Source: Actinobacteria bacterium IMCC26103
GTDB taxonomy: Bacteria; Actinomycetota; Actinomycetes; Nanopelagicales; Nanopelagicaceae
Assembly (NCBI GenBank): GCA_002284875.1
Contig: CP015604.1
Coordinates: 930,001 to 994,000, forward strand
Direction: 5' to 3'
DNA: 64,000 nt
In this document: positions 28,182 through 38,330 of the stretch, piece by piece
Position numbering within the stretch: the stretch's first letter is position 1
Layout of the letters: each line of letters opens with the position of its first letter
Translations under genes and position numbers: made by a program
The notes under the pieces: model-generated
Seen by the model: only the letters and a program-made list of their open reading frames with translations
Database searches by the model: none
What the model was told of the DNA's origin: nothing

Positions 28182-28256
28182 GAGTCTTCTCAGGTAGGCT
28201 CTACTTATTAACTTTTCTTAACTATAACCAGCAGTACCTAGCGAGAGGCGCGAAGA

Positions 28257-28628
28257 ATGGTGACCGGCCCAGGAGGAATAGCGACGATAATTGCTGCTTG
28301 CTCTCTGCTTGTCATTGCCATCGCCATCTCTTACGCGGTGATTCGAATTGGTCGCTTTATTGATGAGGCAAAGACCTCTCTGAAGACCATGACAGATGAG
28401 ACCGCTCCACTAATTCATGAATCAACTAGAACTGTTGAATTGATCAATAGTCCGCTCGAAAGCTTTGCTCGTATTACCAAGAATGTTGAAGATGTGACAA
28501 GCAAAGTTGCTGATGCGACAACCGGTTTTATGGATAAGAGTGGACCTGCGGTAAAGGTGGCGGGTGCTCTCATCAGCGCAGCAAATATGAAGAAGGCGCG
28601 CTCCAAAAAGAAGAAGAAGGCTGAGTGA
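28257..28628 (+). CDS. DUF948 membrane-anchored protein
   Basis: The 123-residue protein has one N-terminal membrane segment (about 7-29), a helical middle part rich in Thr, Glu and Asp, and a strongly basic tail with repeated lysines. This fits DUF948 proteins, which often sit between aspS and alaS in actinobacteria. The function is unknown. It is preceded by a 75-base gap and ends nine bases before alaS. Confidence 0.85.
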   Translation: MVTGPGGIATIIAACSLLVIAIAISYAVIRIGRFIDEAKTSLKTMTDETAPLIHESTRTVELINSPLESFARITKNVEDVTSKVADATTGFMDKSGPAVKVAGALISAANMKKARSKKKKKAE

Positions 28629-28637
28629 ACCCAGAAA

Positions 28638-31313
28638 GTGGAATCCGCCGAGATCCGTTCGCGCTGGCTGCGCTTCTTTGAAAGTGATAACCGCGAAGGT
28701 TTAAAACATACCGTGGTGCCATCGGCATCTTTGATTGCAGATGACCCGAACTTGTTGTTGGTAAATGCCGGAATGGTTCCATTCAAGCCATATTTCTTAG
28801 GTGAAGTAACCCCGCCTTACAAGCGCGCTACATCGGTACAAAAATGTGTGCGTACTTTAGATATTGATGAAGTTGGAAAGACTACTCGCCATGCATCTTT
28901 CTTTCAGATGTGCGGAAATTTCTCTTTTGGAGACTATTTTAAAGAAGGAGCAATTTCTCTAGCTTGGGATTTATTAACAAGATCAATATCCGATGGTGGT
29001 TATGGTTTCCCAGAAGATAAATTATGGGTAACTGTTTATCTAACTGATGATGAGGCGGCCGATATTTGGCATAAAAAGATCGGAATCCCAAAGGAGCGAA
29101 TTCAACGCCGCGATATGGCCGATAACTTCTGGTCGATGGGAGTACCAGGGCCATGTGGTCCATGTTCGGAAATTTACTTCGATCGCGGGCCAGCTTACGG
29201 AATTGATGGCGGACCAATAGCCGATGAAAATCGTTATTTAGAGATCTGGAACTTAGTCTTTATGCAGAACGAACGCGGTGCTGGTGGCGATAAGAATGGT
29301 TATCCAATTCTTGGTGAGCTTCCTGCCAAGAGCATTGATACCGGCTTAGGACTTGAGCGAACCGCAGCTTTATTGCAAGGTGTTGAAAATATCTACGAGA
29401 TCGATACGACTATGCAGATATTAAATCGTGCCATGGATCTAACTGGTGTTAAGTATGGCGCTAACGAGAAATCTGATATCGCACTGCGCGTTATTGCAGA
29501 TCACGCACGAACATCGGCAATGTTAATTGGTGATGGCGTAACCCCAGGCAATGAAGGCCGCGGTTACGTTCTGCGTCGCATGATGCGCCGCACCATCAGA
29601 AATATGCGCTTGCTCGGTACAAATGATCCGATTATGTCGGAGCTGACCGTGGCCGCGATTGGTGCCATGGGGCCACAATATCCAGAGCTAATTAGCGATT
29701 CCAAACGTATTCTTGCGGTATCTGTGGCCGAAGAAGAATCATTCTTGCAAACCTTAAAGAGCGGTACGCAAATCTTCGATCTTGCTTCAACGCAACTTAA
29801 GAAAGAGAAGAAGAAGATTTTGTCGGGGGATGAGGTATTTAAACTTCACGATACTTACGGCTTCCCATTTGATCTAACCTTGGAAATGGCACGCGAACAA
29901 GGCTTGGAAGTAGATGAAGCTGGCTTTACTCGTTTAATGAAAGAACAGCGCGATCGCGCAAAAGCTGATGCTAAGGCTAAGAAGAGCGGCCACACCGATT
30001 TAAGTGAGTATAAGAAGATTGCTGACGTAAACGGCGCTAGCGAATTTATTGGCTACAGCCACATCAGATCTGAATCCAAGATCAACGGAATTCTCGTCGA
30101 CGGTATAAGTGTTAAGAGCGCCAGCGCAGGTGTTGATGTAGAAATCATCTTAGATCGCACGCCTTTCTATGCTGAAGGCGGCGGGCAGTTAGCAGATGGC
30201 GGAAAGATCACTTTAGCAAGCGGTGCGATCGTGGAGATTGATGATGTGCAATCACCTGTTAAGGGATTATCTGTGCATCGCGGTCGGGTACTTTCTGGTG
30301 AAGTATCTCTCGGTGATGATGGTTTAGCTGAAATTGATAATGAGAGACGTAACGCGATATCTCGCGCCCATACTGCAACCCATATGGTTCATAAAGCCTT
30401 CCGTGAATTATTGGGCGAGACTGCCACCCAAGCAGGTTCCGAGAATTCTCCGGGTCGCTTCCGCTTTGATTTTCCCTCAACTGGCGCAGTCCCAGAAAGT
30501 GTTTTAAATGATGTCGAATCACGAGTGAACACTTTGTTGTTGGAGGATTTAGAAGTTAGTGCAGAAGTCATGGCGCAAGATGCCGCTAAGAAGATTGGCG
30601 CCATGGCTCTCTTCGGTGAGAAATATGGAGATCAAGTACGTGTGGTCAGCGTTGGAGATTGGGCGCGCGAACTCTGTGGTGGCACTCACGTTGCTAGATC
30701 AGGACAACTTGGCGTTGTAAAACTACTCAGTGAATCTTCTATCGGCGCAGGCGTGCGTCGCGTGGAAGCACTTGTTGGTGTAGATGCCTACCGCTTCTTA
30801 GCACGCGAACATATCTTGTTAAATTCTCTGACCAGCCTGATCAAAGGCTCACGCGCTGAAGAGTTACCTGAGAAAATCTCTGATCTTCTGATAAAGATGA
30901 AAGAGATTGAGAAAGAGCTCGCTGCTGTTCGTTCAGCAGCTGCGATGTCGGATCTCTCATCGGTTGCAGCTAAAGCGCAAGAATTAAATGGAACTTCTGT
31001 GATTGCAACGCAGATCGGCGATGGAATAGTTGCCGAAGATCTACGCAAGATCGCTTTAGATCTTCGTGCGCGCAGCGCTGATTCGGTTGTGGTTCTAGTC
31101 AGCGTCGTTGAAGGTAAACCGGTATTGGTCGCCGCAGTTAGCGATGCTGCGCGCGCTAAAGGTATTAAGGCTGGTGCGCTGGTAAAGATTGGTTCCACAA
31201 TTCTTGGCGGGGGCGGGGGCGGTAAAGATGATTTTGCCCAAGGTGGCGGAACTTCTATCGCTGACGTTTCAGCGGCGTTAGCAGCAATTACTAAGGCGCT
31301 GTCAGGTAATTGA
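28638..31313 (+). CDS. alaS: Alanyl-tRNA synthetase
   Basis: The 891-residue protein has the class II catalytic core ([12 protein letters not shown] and [15 protein letters not shown] near the N-terminus), the editing domain with the zinc ligands HTATHMVH and CGGTH, and the C-terminal C-Ala domain ending in [15 protein letters not shown]. It charges and proofreads tRNA-Ala. The start is GTG at 28638, nine bases after the DUF948 stop. The end overlaps ruvX by one base. Confidence 0.97.
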   Translation: MESAEIRSRWLRFFESDNREGLKHTVVPSASLIADDPNLLLVNAGMVPFKPYFLGEVTPPYKRATSVQKCVRTLDIDEVGKTTRHASFFQMCGNFSFGDYFKEGAISLAWDLLTRSISDGGYGFPEDKLWVTVYLTDDEAADIWHKKIGIPKERIQRRDMADNFWSMGVPGPCGPCSEIYFDRGPAYGIDGGPIADENRYLEIWNLVFMQNERGAGGDKNGYPILGELPAKSIDTGLGLERTAALLQGVENIYEIDTTMQILNRAMDLTGVKYGANEKSDIALRVIADHARTSAMLIGDGVTPGNEGRGYVLRRMMRRTIRNMRLLGTNDPIMSELTVAAIGAMGPQYPELISDSKRILAVSVAEEESFLQTLKSGTQIFDLASTQLKKEKKKILSGDEVFKLHDTYGFPFDLTLEMAREQGLEVDEAGFTRLMKEQRDRAKADAKAKKSGHTDLSEYKKIADVNGASEFIGYSHIRSESKINGILVDGISVKSASAGVDVEIILDRTPFYAEGGGQLADGGKITLASGAIVEIDDVQSPVKGLSVHRGRVLSGEVSLGDDGLAEIDNERRNAISRAHTATHMVHKAFRELLGETATQAGSENSPGRFRFDFPSTGAVPESVLNDVESRVNTLLLEDLEVSAEVMAQDAAKKIGAMALFGEKYGDQVRVVSVGDWARELCGGTHVARSGQLGVVKLLSESSIGAGVRRVEALVGVDAYRFLAREHILLNSLTSLIKGSRAEELPEKISDLLIKMKEIEKELAAVRSAAAMSDLSSVAAKAQELNGTSVIATQIGDGIVAEDLRKIALDLRARSADSVVVLVSVVEGKPVLVAAVSDAARAKGIKAGALVKIGSTILGGGGGGKDDFAQGGGTSIADVSAALAAITKALSGN

Positions 31314-31735
31314 TGGCGCGTATCGGCCGTCGAATCGCTTTCGACTATGGCGATGTGCGTATAGGTGTCGCCATTTGTGATCCAGATGGAATTTTAGCTA
31401 CACCAATTGCAACTTTGCAGAGCAAAGCCCCCTCACTAAAAGCGGAGATTGCCAAGTTGCTCGAAGAGTACGAACCCGTCAAGGCCTATGTTGGAAATCC
31501 CAAATTGTTAAATGGATCCGATGGCAGCGCTGTGGCTAAAGTTTTAGAGTTCACTGAATTTCTTACTTCTAATTTTGATCTGCCAATTACCTTAGTAGAT
31601 GAGCGCCTTTCCACAGTTACCGCTGCTAAAAAACTTCGTGAGTCAGGCATTGATGCCAAAGGCGCAAAGGCTCTAATCGATGCTGCGGCAGCCGTTGCGA
31701 TTCTGGAGCAGGGACTGGCTAATGAAATTCGCTAA
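31313..31735 (+). CDS. ruvX: Holliday junction resolvase-like YqgF/RuvX
   Basis: The 140-residue RNase H-like protein has the first acidic site in AFDYGDVRIGVA, the second in VDERLST and the third near the C-terminal IDAAAAVAILEQ. The family contributes to 16S rRNA 5'-end processing and resembles RuvC. The ATG overlaps the alaS stop (TGATG) and its end overlaps mltG by 14 bases. alaS-ruvX-mltG-aroE is a common actinobacterial order. Confidence 0.93.
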   Translation: MARIGRRIAFDYGDVRIGVAICDPDGILATPIATLQSKAPSLKAEIAKLLEEYEPVKAYVGNPKLLNGSDGSAVAKVLEFTEFLTSNFDLPITLVDERLSTVTAAKKLRESGIDAKGAKALIDAAAAVAILEQGLANEIR

Positions 31736-32756
31736 CCCGGCTCTCCTTCGAGTTTTCTCAGCGCTGGCAGTCGTTTCGATTTTTACAGCTGGAGTACACG
31801 AAATGCGTAAGGGTGGCGGGGCGGCGGCCGATTTTCCTTGTACGACCAATAGTTCGCAAGAGATTGTGATTGCTATTGGGGAAGGTGCAACTGGAACCGA
31901 GATCGCACAAGAGCTTTTTCAAAAGGGAGTTGTCAAATCTAGCGTTGCATTTTTCCGCGTTGCGGTAGGCGATAAACGTTCCCAGAGAATTGCGCCGGGA
32001 ACGCACCGTATTCAATTAGGAATTTGTTCTCGGGATGCGCTCGAGCAACTTTTAGATCCCAAACGCATCTCCGGCTTGATTAACATATTTGAAGGCGCAT
32101 GGAATAGCGAAGTTTTTGCGCAGATGGAGGCCGCCGGTTTTGCAAGCCAGGACATTTTGGCGGCTGTAAAGTCGATTAAGTTGCCGACCGGTTATAAAAC
32201 CTTAGAAGGTTTACTTTTTCCAGCTCAATATTCATTTGCTAAGGGCACGACAGCGCAGGAGGCCATCAACGTGATGGTGGAGCGCGGAGTCTCTGAAATA
32301 TCTAAATCCCAGATATCAGCAGGAAGTGGCAAGTATCTTCCCCAACAGTTGTTAACGATTGCTTCGATCATTCAGGCCGAGGCCGATCTTAAGGATTTCA
32401 GTAAAGTCTCGCGCGTAATTCGTAATCGGCTTGAAAAAGGTATGCCGTTGCAGATGGATTCAACGATTCATTATGTTAAGAAAGTTCGTGGAAAGATCTT
32501 CTTGAGCACCGCGTCAACCCTCTTAAAATCTGATTACAACACCTATCGCAAATATGGACTTCCTCCAGGGCCCATAGGCAATCCAGGTTCAGCAGCGCTG
32601 GTTGCATCGGTAAACCCTGCACCAGGTGACTGGATCTACTTTATAACTGTGGCTCCCGGCGACACTCGCTTCACTTCCAGTAACGATCAATTCAATCTAT
32701 GGAAGGCTGAGTACAAGAAAAATTTGCGAGCCGGAGCCTTTAGGAGCACCAAGTGA
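31722..32756 (+). CDS. mltG: Endolytic murein transglycosylase MltG
   Basis: The 344-residue protein has one N-terminal membrane segment (about 8-24), a LysM-like extracytoplasmic part and the YceG catalytic domain. The likely catalytic glutamate is Glu220 in ASIIQAEA, with DSTIHYV and NTYRKYGLPPGPIGNPG as further family marks. MltG cuts nascent glycan strands at the membrane. The ATG at 31722 lies inside ruvX and places the helix at the N-terminus; an upstream ATG at 31680 would add 14 mostly basic residues. Confidence 0.93.
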   Translation: MKFANPALLRVFSALAVVSIFTAGVHEMRKGGGAAADFPCTTNSSQEIVIAIGEGATGTEIAQELFQKGVVKSSVAFFRVAVGDKRSQRIAPGTHRIQLGICSRDALEQLLDPKRISGLINIFEGAWNSEVFAQMEAAGFASQDILAAVKSIKLPTGYKTLEGLLFPAQYSFAKGTTAQEAINVMVERGVSEISKSQISAGSGKYLPQQLLTIASIIQAEADLKDFSKVSRVIRNRLEKGMPLQMDSTIHYVKKVRGKIFLSTASTLLKSDYNTYRKYGLPPGPIGNPGSAALVASVNPAPGDWIYFITVAPGDTRFTSSNDQFNLWKAEYKKNLRAGAFRSTK

Positions 32757-33586
32757 GCACACAACATCTGCGCGGGGCGGTACTTGGATCTCCGATTGCC
32801 CATTCACTTTCACCTCTACTGCATAAGACTGCATTCAAAGCCCTCGGTATAACCGGTGAGTACACCGCCCTTGAAGTAAGCGGTGGAGGGCTTCAAAAAT
32901 TTCTGGAAGAACGCGGAAGTGAATTCGACTATCTATCTTTGACGATGCCACTTAAAGAAGAAGTATTAGAATTGCAGTCCAGCGATAAAGTTATTGTAAA
33001 AGTTGATGAATTGGGAAAGCGAATTCAATCTATCAATACCTTGGTGAAGACTGGTGATGGTTGGAGCGCTACCAGTACTGATGGATCTGGTTTTGTAAAA
33101 TCTTTGGTAAATGCTGGCTATGACCGCTTTGAAAGAGTTTTGGTGTTAGGCGCTGGTGGCACTGCGCGCGCTGTGGCAGGCGCATTAGACGACATCGCTT
33201 CTTCGGTAGATGTGATGCGCCGCAGCGTTCGTCGTAGCCCCGCCATCGCAGCTTGTTTTCAAAAGATCGAATGTTCTTTTCTGGATTGGGATGATTCCGC
33301 TGATCTAAGCAGTTACGACCTGGTGGTTAATACAACGCCGTCGGGAGCTGCAGATTTGGTGGCAGAGAATTTATCGCGCAATATCAAAGGTCTCTTATTT
33401 GATGTTCTGTATAAACCCTGGCCAACACTATTGGCCAGGCGTTGGAGTGATTCAGGCGGAAAGATCATTAGTGGCCTTGAGTTATTGCTCTACCAGGGGA
33501 TAGATCAACTCAGCTTGGTTACCGACTTAGCCGGCACGGAGATCGATAAAGATCTTCGTTTAGCCTTGGTTAACGCAACCACTTAA
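32753..33586 (+). CDS. aroE: Shikimate dehydrogenase
   Basis: The 277-residue enzyme reduces 3-dehydroshikimate with NADPH. Catalytic Lys68 lies in LTMPLKEE, shikimate binding uses GSPIAHSLSP at 12-21 and SINTLV, and the NADP site is VLGAGGTARA (131-140). The start is a GTG overlapping the mltG stop (GTGA). It opens a run of shikimate genes: aroE, then aroC, aroK, aroB and aroQ after one peptidase gene. Confidence 0.95.
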   Translation: MSTQHLRGAVLGSPIAHSLSPLLHKTAFKALGITGEYTALEVSGGGLQKFLEERGSEFDYLSLTMPLKEEVLELQSSDKVIVKVDELGKRIQSINTLVKTGDGWSATSTDGSGFVKSLVNAGYDRFERVLVLGAGGTARAVAGALDDIASSVDVMRRSVRRSPAIAACFQKIECSFLDWDDSADLSSYDLVVNTTPSGAADLVAENLSRNIKGLLFDVLYKPWPTLLARRWSDSGGKIISGLELLLYQGIDQLSLVTDLAGTEIDKDLRLALVNATT

Positions 33587-33632
33587 TCCACAGCCTGATC
33601 TATCCAAAGGTTTTCTTCATTAGCCTTTTGCG

Positions 33633-34031
33633 GTGTTTATCGCCCTAGTAGTTTTCTCTTCTTATCTAACTTTTAAAGATCTACGTACTCACCGAATTGC
33701 CAATAAATCTTTACTGCTGGGGCTCTTTGGATTTGCAGCACTTTCTTGCATCCAGGGCTCGAGCATTCACCCCAAGAGCCTTTTGATAAGCGCTTTGGTT
33801 GCACCCATCTTTCTCAAATTTAGGTTGGGGGCAGGCGATGTGAAATTGCTCTTTCTGCTATCGACTTTCTTTCTACCATCCTCCCTGGTGGCTCTCCTTA
33901 AATTCTTAACAGCGCTATCTGCAATATCCACGCTATTGATATTTCTTCATACAGTAGGTGGTAGATCTTTACGCTCCGAGATCGCATTCGCGCCCGCGAT
34001 CTGTGGCGCGGTTATTTGGTGCGCAAAGTAA
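33633..34031 (+). CDS. Small A24 prepilin-peptidase-like membrane protein
   Basis: The 132-residue hydrophobic protein carries both aspartate motifs of A24 aspartic peptidases: Asp16 in [11 protein letters not shown] and Asp69 in GAGDVKLL. Four or so membrane segments are visible. The N-terminal methyltransferase domain of full-length PilD-type enzymes is absent, as in other short A24 (TadV-like) proteins. It would process type IV pilin-like or Tad pilins at the membrane, but no pilin genes are in the window. The GTG at 33633 is the likely start. The position between aroE and aroC is conserved in actinobacteria. Confidence 0.8.
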   Translation: MFIALVVFSSYLTFKDLRTHRIANKSLLLGLFGFAALSCIQGSSIHPKSLLISALVAPIFLKFRLGAGDVKLLFLLSTFFLPSSLVALLKFLTALSAISTLLIFLHTVGGRSLRSEIAFAPAICGAVIWCAK

Positions 34032-34050
34032 GGCGTTCTTCTGCCACAAT

Positions 34051-35238
34051 ATGCCAATGCGTTGGTTAACTGCAGGCGAATCCCATGGTCCAGCGCTCTC
34101 GGCAATTATCGAGGGCATTCCAGCAAGCGTTGAGTTAACCTCGAAAGATATCGATTATCACTTAGCCCGACGTCGTCTGGGATTTGGTCGTGGAGCACGA
34201 CAGAACTTCGAAGCAGATAAAATTTCAATTCTCGGGGGAATCCGTTTAGGACTGACTCAAGGCGGACCAATCTCAATTCAAGTTGGAAACTCAGAATGGC
34301 CTAAGTGGGAAAAGGTCATGTCAGCTGATCCAGTTCCTTTAGATGAGATTAAAGATTTGGCTCGTAATGCTCCGCTATCTCGCCCACGTCCAGGACATGC
34401 AGATTTAGTTGGAATGCAGAAATATGATTTAGATGATGCGCGTCCAATTTTGGAACGTGCCAGTGCCCGTGAAACTGCGGCACGTGTGGCACTTGGCGCA
34501 GTTGCGCGCGCTTTCCTACAACAGAGCGTGGGCATAACTATTTTGAGCCATGTCGTTTCAATCGGTCAGGCGCGGATTCCCGAAGGTACCGCTCTGCCGA
34601 AAGCTGAAGATATGGAGCGCATTGATGCAGATCCGGTTCGCTGCGCAGATCCAGCAACAAGTTTGTTAATGATCGCTGAAATTGAAGCAGCGCATACAGA
34701 TGGTGACACGCTCGGTGGAGTCTGCGAAGTTCTGGCATACAACGTGCCACCAGGTCTTGGTTCTCATGTTCACTGGGATCGTCGCCTAGATGCACGTTTA
34801 GCTGGTGCAATGATGGGCATTCAAGCGATTAAGGGCGTGGAAATCGGTGACGGATTCCGCACCGCAACTCGTCGCGGATCAGTTGCCCATGATGAGATCG
34901 AACGCGGTAAAGATGGATTGATAACTCGACGTACCGATCGCGCCGGTGGTACCGAAGGCGGAATGTCGAACGGTGAAATATTGCGCGTAAGCGTTGCGAT
35001 GAAGCCGATCTCAACTGTTCCAAAAGCGCTAGATACGATCGATGTAAAGACCGGCGAACCCGCTAAAGCAATCAATCAACGATCAGATGTTTGTGCGGTA
35101 CCAGCATCAGGTGTCGTGGCAGAAGCTATGGCAGCGCTAGTTCTTGCCGAAGCTGTTCTCGAAAAGTTTGGTGGCGATAGCATCACTGAGACGCGACGAA
35201 ATTACGAGTCATATATCGCAAATCTTCGATTCAAGTAG
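34051..35238 (+). CDS. aroC: Chorismate synthase
   Basis: The 395-residue enzyme turns EPSP into chorismate using reduced FMN. Conserved marks are [16 protein letters not shown] at the N-terminus, [34 protein letters not shown] and the [18 protein letters not shown] segment. The start is ATG 34051 or 34057; both give the same N-terminal motif within two residues. The upstream open frame lies inside the peptidase gene and was not used. Confidence 0.97.
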   Translation: MPMRWLTAGESHGPALSAIIEGIPASVELTSKDIDYHLARRRLGFGRGARQNFEADKISILGGIRLGLTQGGPISIQVGNSEWPKWEKVMSADPVPLDEIKDLARNAPLSRPRPGHADLVGMQKYDLDDARPILERASARETAARVALGAVARAFLQQSVGITILSHVVSIGQARIPEGTALPKAEDMERIDADPVRCADPATSLLMIAEIEAAHTDGDTLGGVCEVLAYNVPPGLGSHVHWDRRLDARLAGAMMGIQAIKGVEIGDGFRTATRRGSVAHDEIERGKDGLITRRTDRAGGTEGGMSNGEILRVSVAMKPISTVPKALDTIDVKTGEPAKAINQRSDVCAVPASGVVAEAMAALVLAEAVLEKFGGDSITETRRNYESYIANLRFK

Positions 35239-35243
35239 GCCAG

Positions 35244-35750
35244 ATGTCGAAATCAATCATTCTGATTGGCCCACCTGGATCCGGTAAATCTACGATTGGC
35301 AAAGCATTAGCCCGCAAGCTGCAGAAATCATTTGTAGATACCGATGATGTAATTGAGTCGCGAACCGGAACTTCTATCTCACAAATTTTTGTTGATAAAG
35401 GCGAGCCCTGGTTTCGTGAACTTGAACAGACGGTCTTATCTGAAGAGCTAAGTAAATTAAATGGAGTCCTCGCACTTGGCGGAGGTGCACCACTTTCGCA
35501 AAGCGCCCAGCAGCTTCTGCAATCCGTGGATGCCGCAGTTATCTATCTAAGCGTTTCACTTGCTACTGCCGCACCACGCGTAGGTTTCAATCGCGATAGA
35601 CCCTTACTTTTGAATAATCCGAGAGCTGCTTGGCAGGAGCTAATGGATAAACGCCGTCCAATATATGAGGCGCTTGCGCACTATATTGTGATTGTCGATG
35701 AGCGCGCTCCAAAGGATATTGTCGATGAGATTGTTACTCTGACACAGTGA
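35244..35750 (+). CDS. aroK: Shikimate kinase
   Basis: The 168-residue P-loop kinase has Walker A GPPGSGKST (9-17), the shikimate-binding DTDDVIE, the FRELE segment and LALGGGAP. It phosphorylates shikimate at O3. It starts five bases after aroC and overlaps aroB by four bases. Confidence 0.96.
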   Translation: MSKSIILIGPPGSGKSTIGKALARKLQKSFVDTDDVIESRTGTSISQIFVDKGEPWFRELEQTVLSEELSKLNGVLALGGGAPLSQSAQQLLQSVDAAVIYLSVSLATAAPRVGFNRDRPLLLNNPRAAWQELMDKRRPIYEALAHYIVIVDERAPKDIVDEIVTLTQ

Positions 35751-36802
35751 GTAACGTGAAAGTCACTGCCGAGCGCAGCTACGAAGTCTTAATTGGCGCC
35801 GCATGGAAATCTGAATTAGCGAACGCTTTAAAGGGGCGAACTCGCGCTGCGATAATTGTCTCCGAATCGATGCAAGAGAGTTTGGGGAGTCTGGAAAGCG
35901 GCGATACCGAAATTTTCACCTTCACAATTGCCGATGGTGAAGCAGGAAAATCAACTACAACTCTTATGCAGGTCTGGAATTGGTTAGGCGCAGCTGGCTT
36001 TACCCGTAACGATTTAATCGTCGCTATCGGGGGAGGAGCAACCACCGACTTTGGTGGTTATGCAGCAGCTTCTTGGTTACGCGGAATTGATTGGGTCGCC
36101 ATTCCAACGACCGTAGCTGGAATGGTTGATGCGGCAATCGGCGGAAAGACGGCAATCAATAGCGACTATGGCAAGAATTTAATTGGCGCTTTCCATAGCC
36201 CTATATCTGTGATTATCGATTTCGAATGGCTTGCGACTCTCTCTGATCGAGACTTTGCCGCCGGTTTAGCTGAAGTTGTGAAGGCAGGATTTATAGCCGA
36301 TGGCACAATCCTGGATCTCATGCGCGGCAAGGATTTGGCAACACTTCGCAGAGATCGAAAAGTCATCGCAGAACTTATTGCGCGCGCCGTCGCAGTAAAG
36401 GCTGAAGTAGTTAGCTCAGATTTCAAGGAGAGTTTTGCGCGCGAGGCGTTGAATTACGGCCACACCTTGGGGCATGCCATTGAATTAGAAAGTAAGTTCT
36501 CACTTCGTCATGGCGAATGTGTAGCCATCGGCATGGCTTTCATGGCCCACTTACAGCTAGCGCTCGGTTTGATCACCAGTGAGTTAGCACAAGAGCATCT
36601 CGATATTCTGCAAGGTTTAGAACTTCCGATTTCCTACAAGCGTCAATCTTGGCCGACATTGCTCGCCAATATGTCGCTTGATAAAAAGGCGCGCGGAAAA
36701 TCCCTCCGGTTCGTTACCATTACCGGTATAGGAAAGACAGATCGTCTGGAGAATCCAGATGAGCAGGTACTACTCGCAGCATATGAGAAGGTGAGTTCAT
36801 GA
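35747..36802 (+). CDS. aroB: 3-dehydroquinate synthase
   Basis: The 351-residue enzyme converts DAHP to 3-dehydroquinate with NAD and a metal ion. Conserved blocks are DGEAGKS, AIGGGATTDFGGYAAAS, PTTVAGMVDAAIGGKTAIN, the metal-binding GLAEVVK and the NYGHTLGHAIE histidines. The start is GTG overlapping the aroK stop (GTGA). Confidence 0.96.
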   Translation: MSNVKVTAERSYEVLIGAAWKSELANALKGRTRAAIIVSESMQESLGSLESGDTEIFTFTIADGEAGKSTTTLMQVWNWLGAAGFTRNDLIVAIGGGATTDFGGYAAASWLRGIDWVAIPTTVAGMVDAAIGGKTAINSDYGKNLIGAFHSPISVIIDFEWLATLSDRDFAAGLAEVVKAGFIADGTILDLMRGKDLATLRRDRKVIAELIARAVAVKAEVVSSDFKESFAREALNYGHTLGHAIELESKFSLRHGECVAIGMAFMAHLQLALGLITSELAQEHLDILQGLELPISYKRQSWPTLLANMSLDKKARGKSLRFVTITGIGKTDRLENPDEQVLLAAYEKVSS

Positions 36803-37230
36803 AGGTTTTAATTATCAATGGACCAAATTTGTCTCGCCTAGATATTCGTGATTCAGCAATTTATGGCGATATGACATATGCGCAATTAGTTTCACATATC
36901 GATAGCGCAGCAAAGACCCATGGATTTACTGCCGATATCCGCCAGAGCGATGATGAAGCAACGATCATTGGTTGGCTTCACGAAGCCGCCGACACCAATA
37001 CTCCGGTAATAATCAACCCGGCTGCCTTTACCCATTATTCATATGCGATCAGAGATGCTGCCGAGTTAGTAAAAGCACCGCTAATTGAAGTTCATCTATC
37101 TAACCCACTGGCTCGTGAGGAATTTCGTCACACTTCAGTGATCTCTGGTGTTGCTAATGGAACTATCGGTGGATTTGGTCCGAATTCCTACGTCTTAGCG
37201 CTGATCGCCCTCAAGGCGTTAACTTCATAA
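36799..37230 (+). CDS. aroQ: 3-dehydroquinate dehydratase, type II
   Basis: The 143-residue protein matches type II dehydroquinase: NGPNLSRLDIRD, the catalytic tyrosine in IYGDMTY, the catalytic histidine in INPAAFTHYSYAIRDA, and the HLSNP segment. The RQSNHEG block of the family reads RQSDDEA here, a small departure at a substrate-loop position. It overlaps aroB by four bases and closes the aro set. Confidence 0.93.
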   Translation: MKVLIINGPNLSRLDIRDSAIYGDMTYAQLVSHIDSAAKTHGFTADIRQSDDEATIIGWLHEAADTNTPVIINPAAFTHYSYAIRDAAELVKAPLIEVHLSNPLAREEFRHTSVISGVANGTIGGFGPNSYVLALIALKALTS

Positions 37231-37254
37231 ATCATCAGGTAAACTTTCCCGATA

Positions 37255-37273
37255 GTCTTCGAAAATCGAAGAC
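37255..37273. repeat. 8-bp inverted repeat with 3-base loop between aroQ and efp
   Basis: Bases 37255-37262 pair perfectly with 37266-37273 around AAA. There is no T run after it, so it may be a factor-dependent terminator hairpin after aroQ or a protein-binding palindrome before efp. The rest of the 116-base gap shows no gene and no clear promoter. Confidence 0.5.
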
Positions 37274-37346
37274 CAACCGCGCTCAATAAATCTAGTCAAG
37301 GGCAATTGGTTGATGAATTGCGCTAAATGCGCGAACTGGAGTCATC

Positions 37347-37907
37347 GTGGCAACAACAAATGATCTTAAGAATGGCATGACCTTGGATATTGAAGGTCAA
37401 CTATGGACCGTTGTTGAATTTCAGCACGTGAAGCCAGGAAAAGGTCCAGCGTTCGTTCGCACCAAGTTAAAGCAGGTTCTAACTGGAAAAGTTGTCGATA
37501 AAACCTTTAACGCTGGTGTGAAGATCGAAGTTGCGATTCTAGAAAAGCGTGAGATGAACTTCCTTTACAAGGAAGGTGAAGATTTCGTCTTTATGGATAA
37601 TAAGACCTTTGACCAGATGAATATCAGCGCAGCAACTGTTGGCGATGCCTCGCAATATATGTTGGAGAACACTGAAGCAATCGTTGCTATCCATGAGAAC
37701 AACCCGCTTTATATCGAGCTTCCTGCATCAGTTGTTCTCACCGTTACCTATACCGAACCAGGCCTGCAAGGAGATCGCTCTTCTGGTGGCACAAAGCCGG
37801 CAACTGTAGAAACTGGAATTCAGATTCAAGTACCGCTCTTTATCAAGCAAGATGAGAAAGTACTTGTTGATACCCGCGATGGCTCTTACCAAGGTCGCGC
37901 TAACTAG
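37347..37907 (+). CDS. efp: Elongation factor P
   Basis: The 186-residue, three-domain protein relieves ribosome stalling at polyproline. The tip loop reads KPGKGPAF with the candidate modified lysine at Lys32. The C-terminus has the [19 protein letters not shown] and the GSYQGR motif. The likely start is GTG at 37347, giving the standard [11 protein letters not shown]-terminus; there is an upstream GGAG at a usable distance. nusB overlaps by one base. Confidence 0.96.
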   Translation: MATTNDLKNGMTLDIEGQLWTVVEFQHVKPGKGPAFVRTKLKQVLTGKVVDKTFNAGVKIEVAILEKREMNFLYKEGEDFVFMDNKTFDQMNISAATVGDASQYMLENTEAIVAIHENNPLYIELPASVVLTVTYTEPGLQGDRSSGGTKPATVETGIQIQVPLFIKQDEKVLVDTRDGSYQGRAN

Positions 37908-38329
37908 TGTCAGCTAGAAGCAAGGCTCGCAAACAGAGCCTTGACCTACTCTACGAAGGCGATATCCGCGGTCAAGCGCCGGCGGATTTATTAGCGCTAC
38001 GTGATGTAGTCGAAGAAGGACCTGATGCCAGGCCGATTCGTGAATATACAAAAGAGTTGATCGCAGGAATCGGTGAAAATCGTCGCAAGATTGATGAGTT
38101 GATCTCAACATATGCGCAAGGCTGGGATATGGATCGCCTACCAGCTGTGGATCGTAATATTTTGCGTCTTGGAATTTACGAAATTCTCTGGTGTAAAGAG
38201 CTAGCAGATGCCGTCGCTATCGATGAGGCGCTGAATTTAGCGAAAGAGTTATCAACCGATGACTCGGCAACATATATTCACGGAGTTTTAGGGCGTATTG
38301 CATCAATTAAAGATAGCCTGGCGATTTAA
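37907..38329 (+). CDS. nusB: Transcription antitermination factor NusB
   Basis: The 140-residue all-helical protein starts SARSKARKQSLDLLYE, the typical NusB arginine-rich N-terminus, and has WDMDRLPAVDRNILRLGIYE in the second half. It binds boxA RNA with NusE for rRNA transcription. The start is GTG overlapping the efp TAG. It is convergent with the BldD-like gene, one base apart. Confidence 0.95.
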   Translation: MSARSKARKQSLDLLYEGDIRGQAPADLLALRDVVEEGPDARPIREYTKELIAGIGENRRKIDELISTYAQGWDMDRLPAVDRNILRLGIYEILWCKELADAVAIDEALNLAKELSTDDSATYIHGVLGRIASIKDSLAI

Positions 38330-38330
38330 C

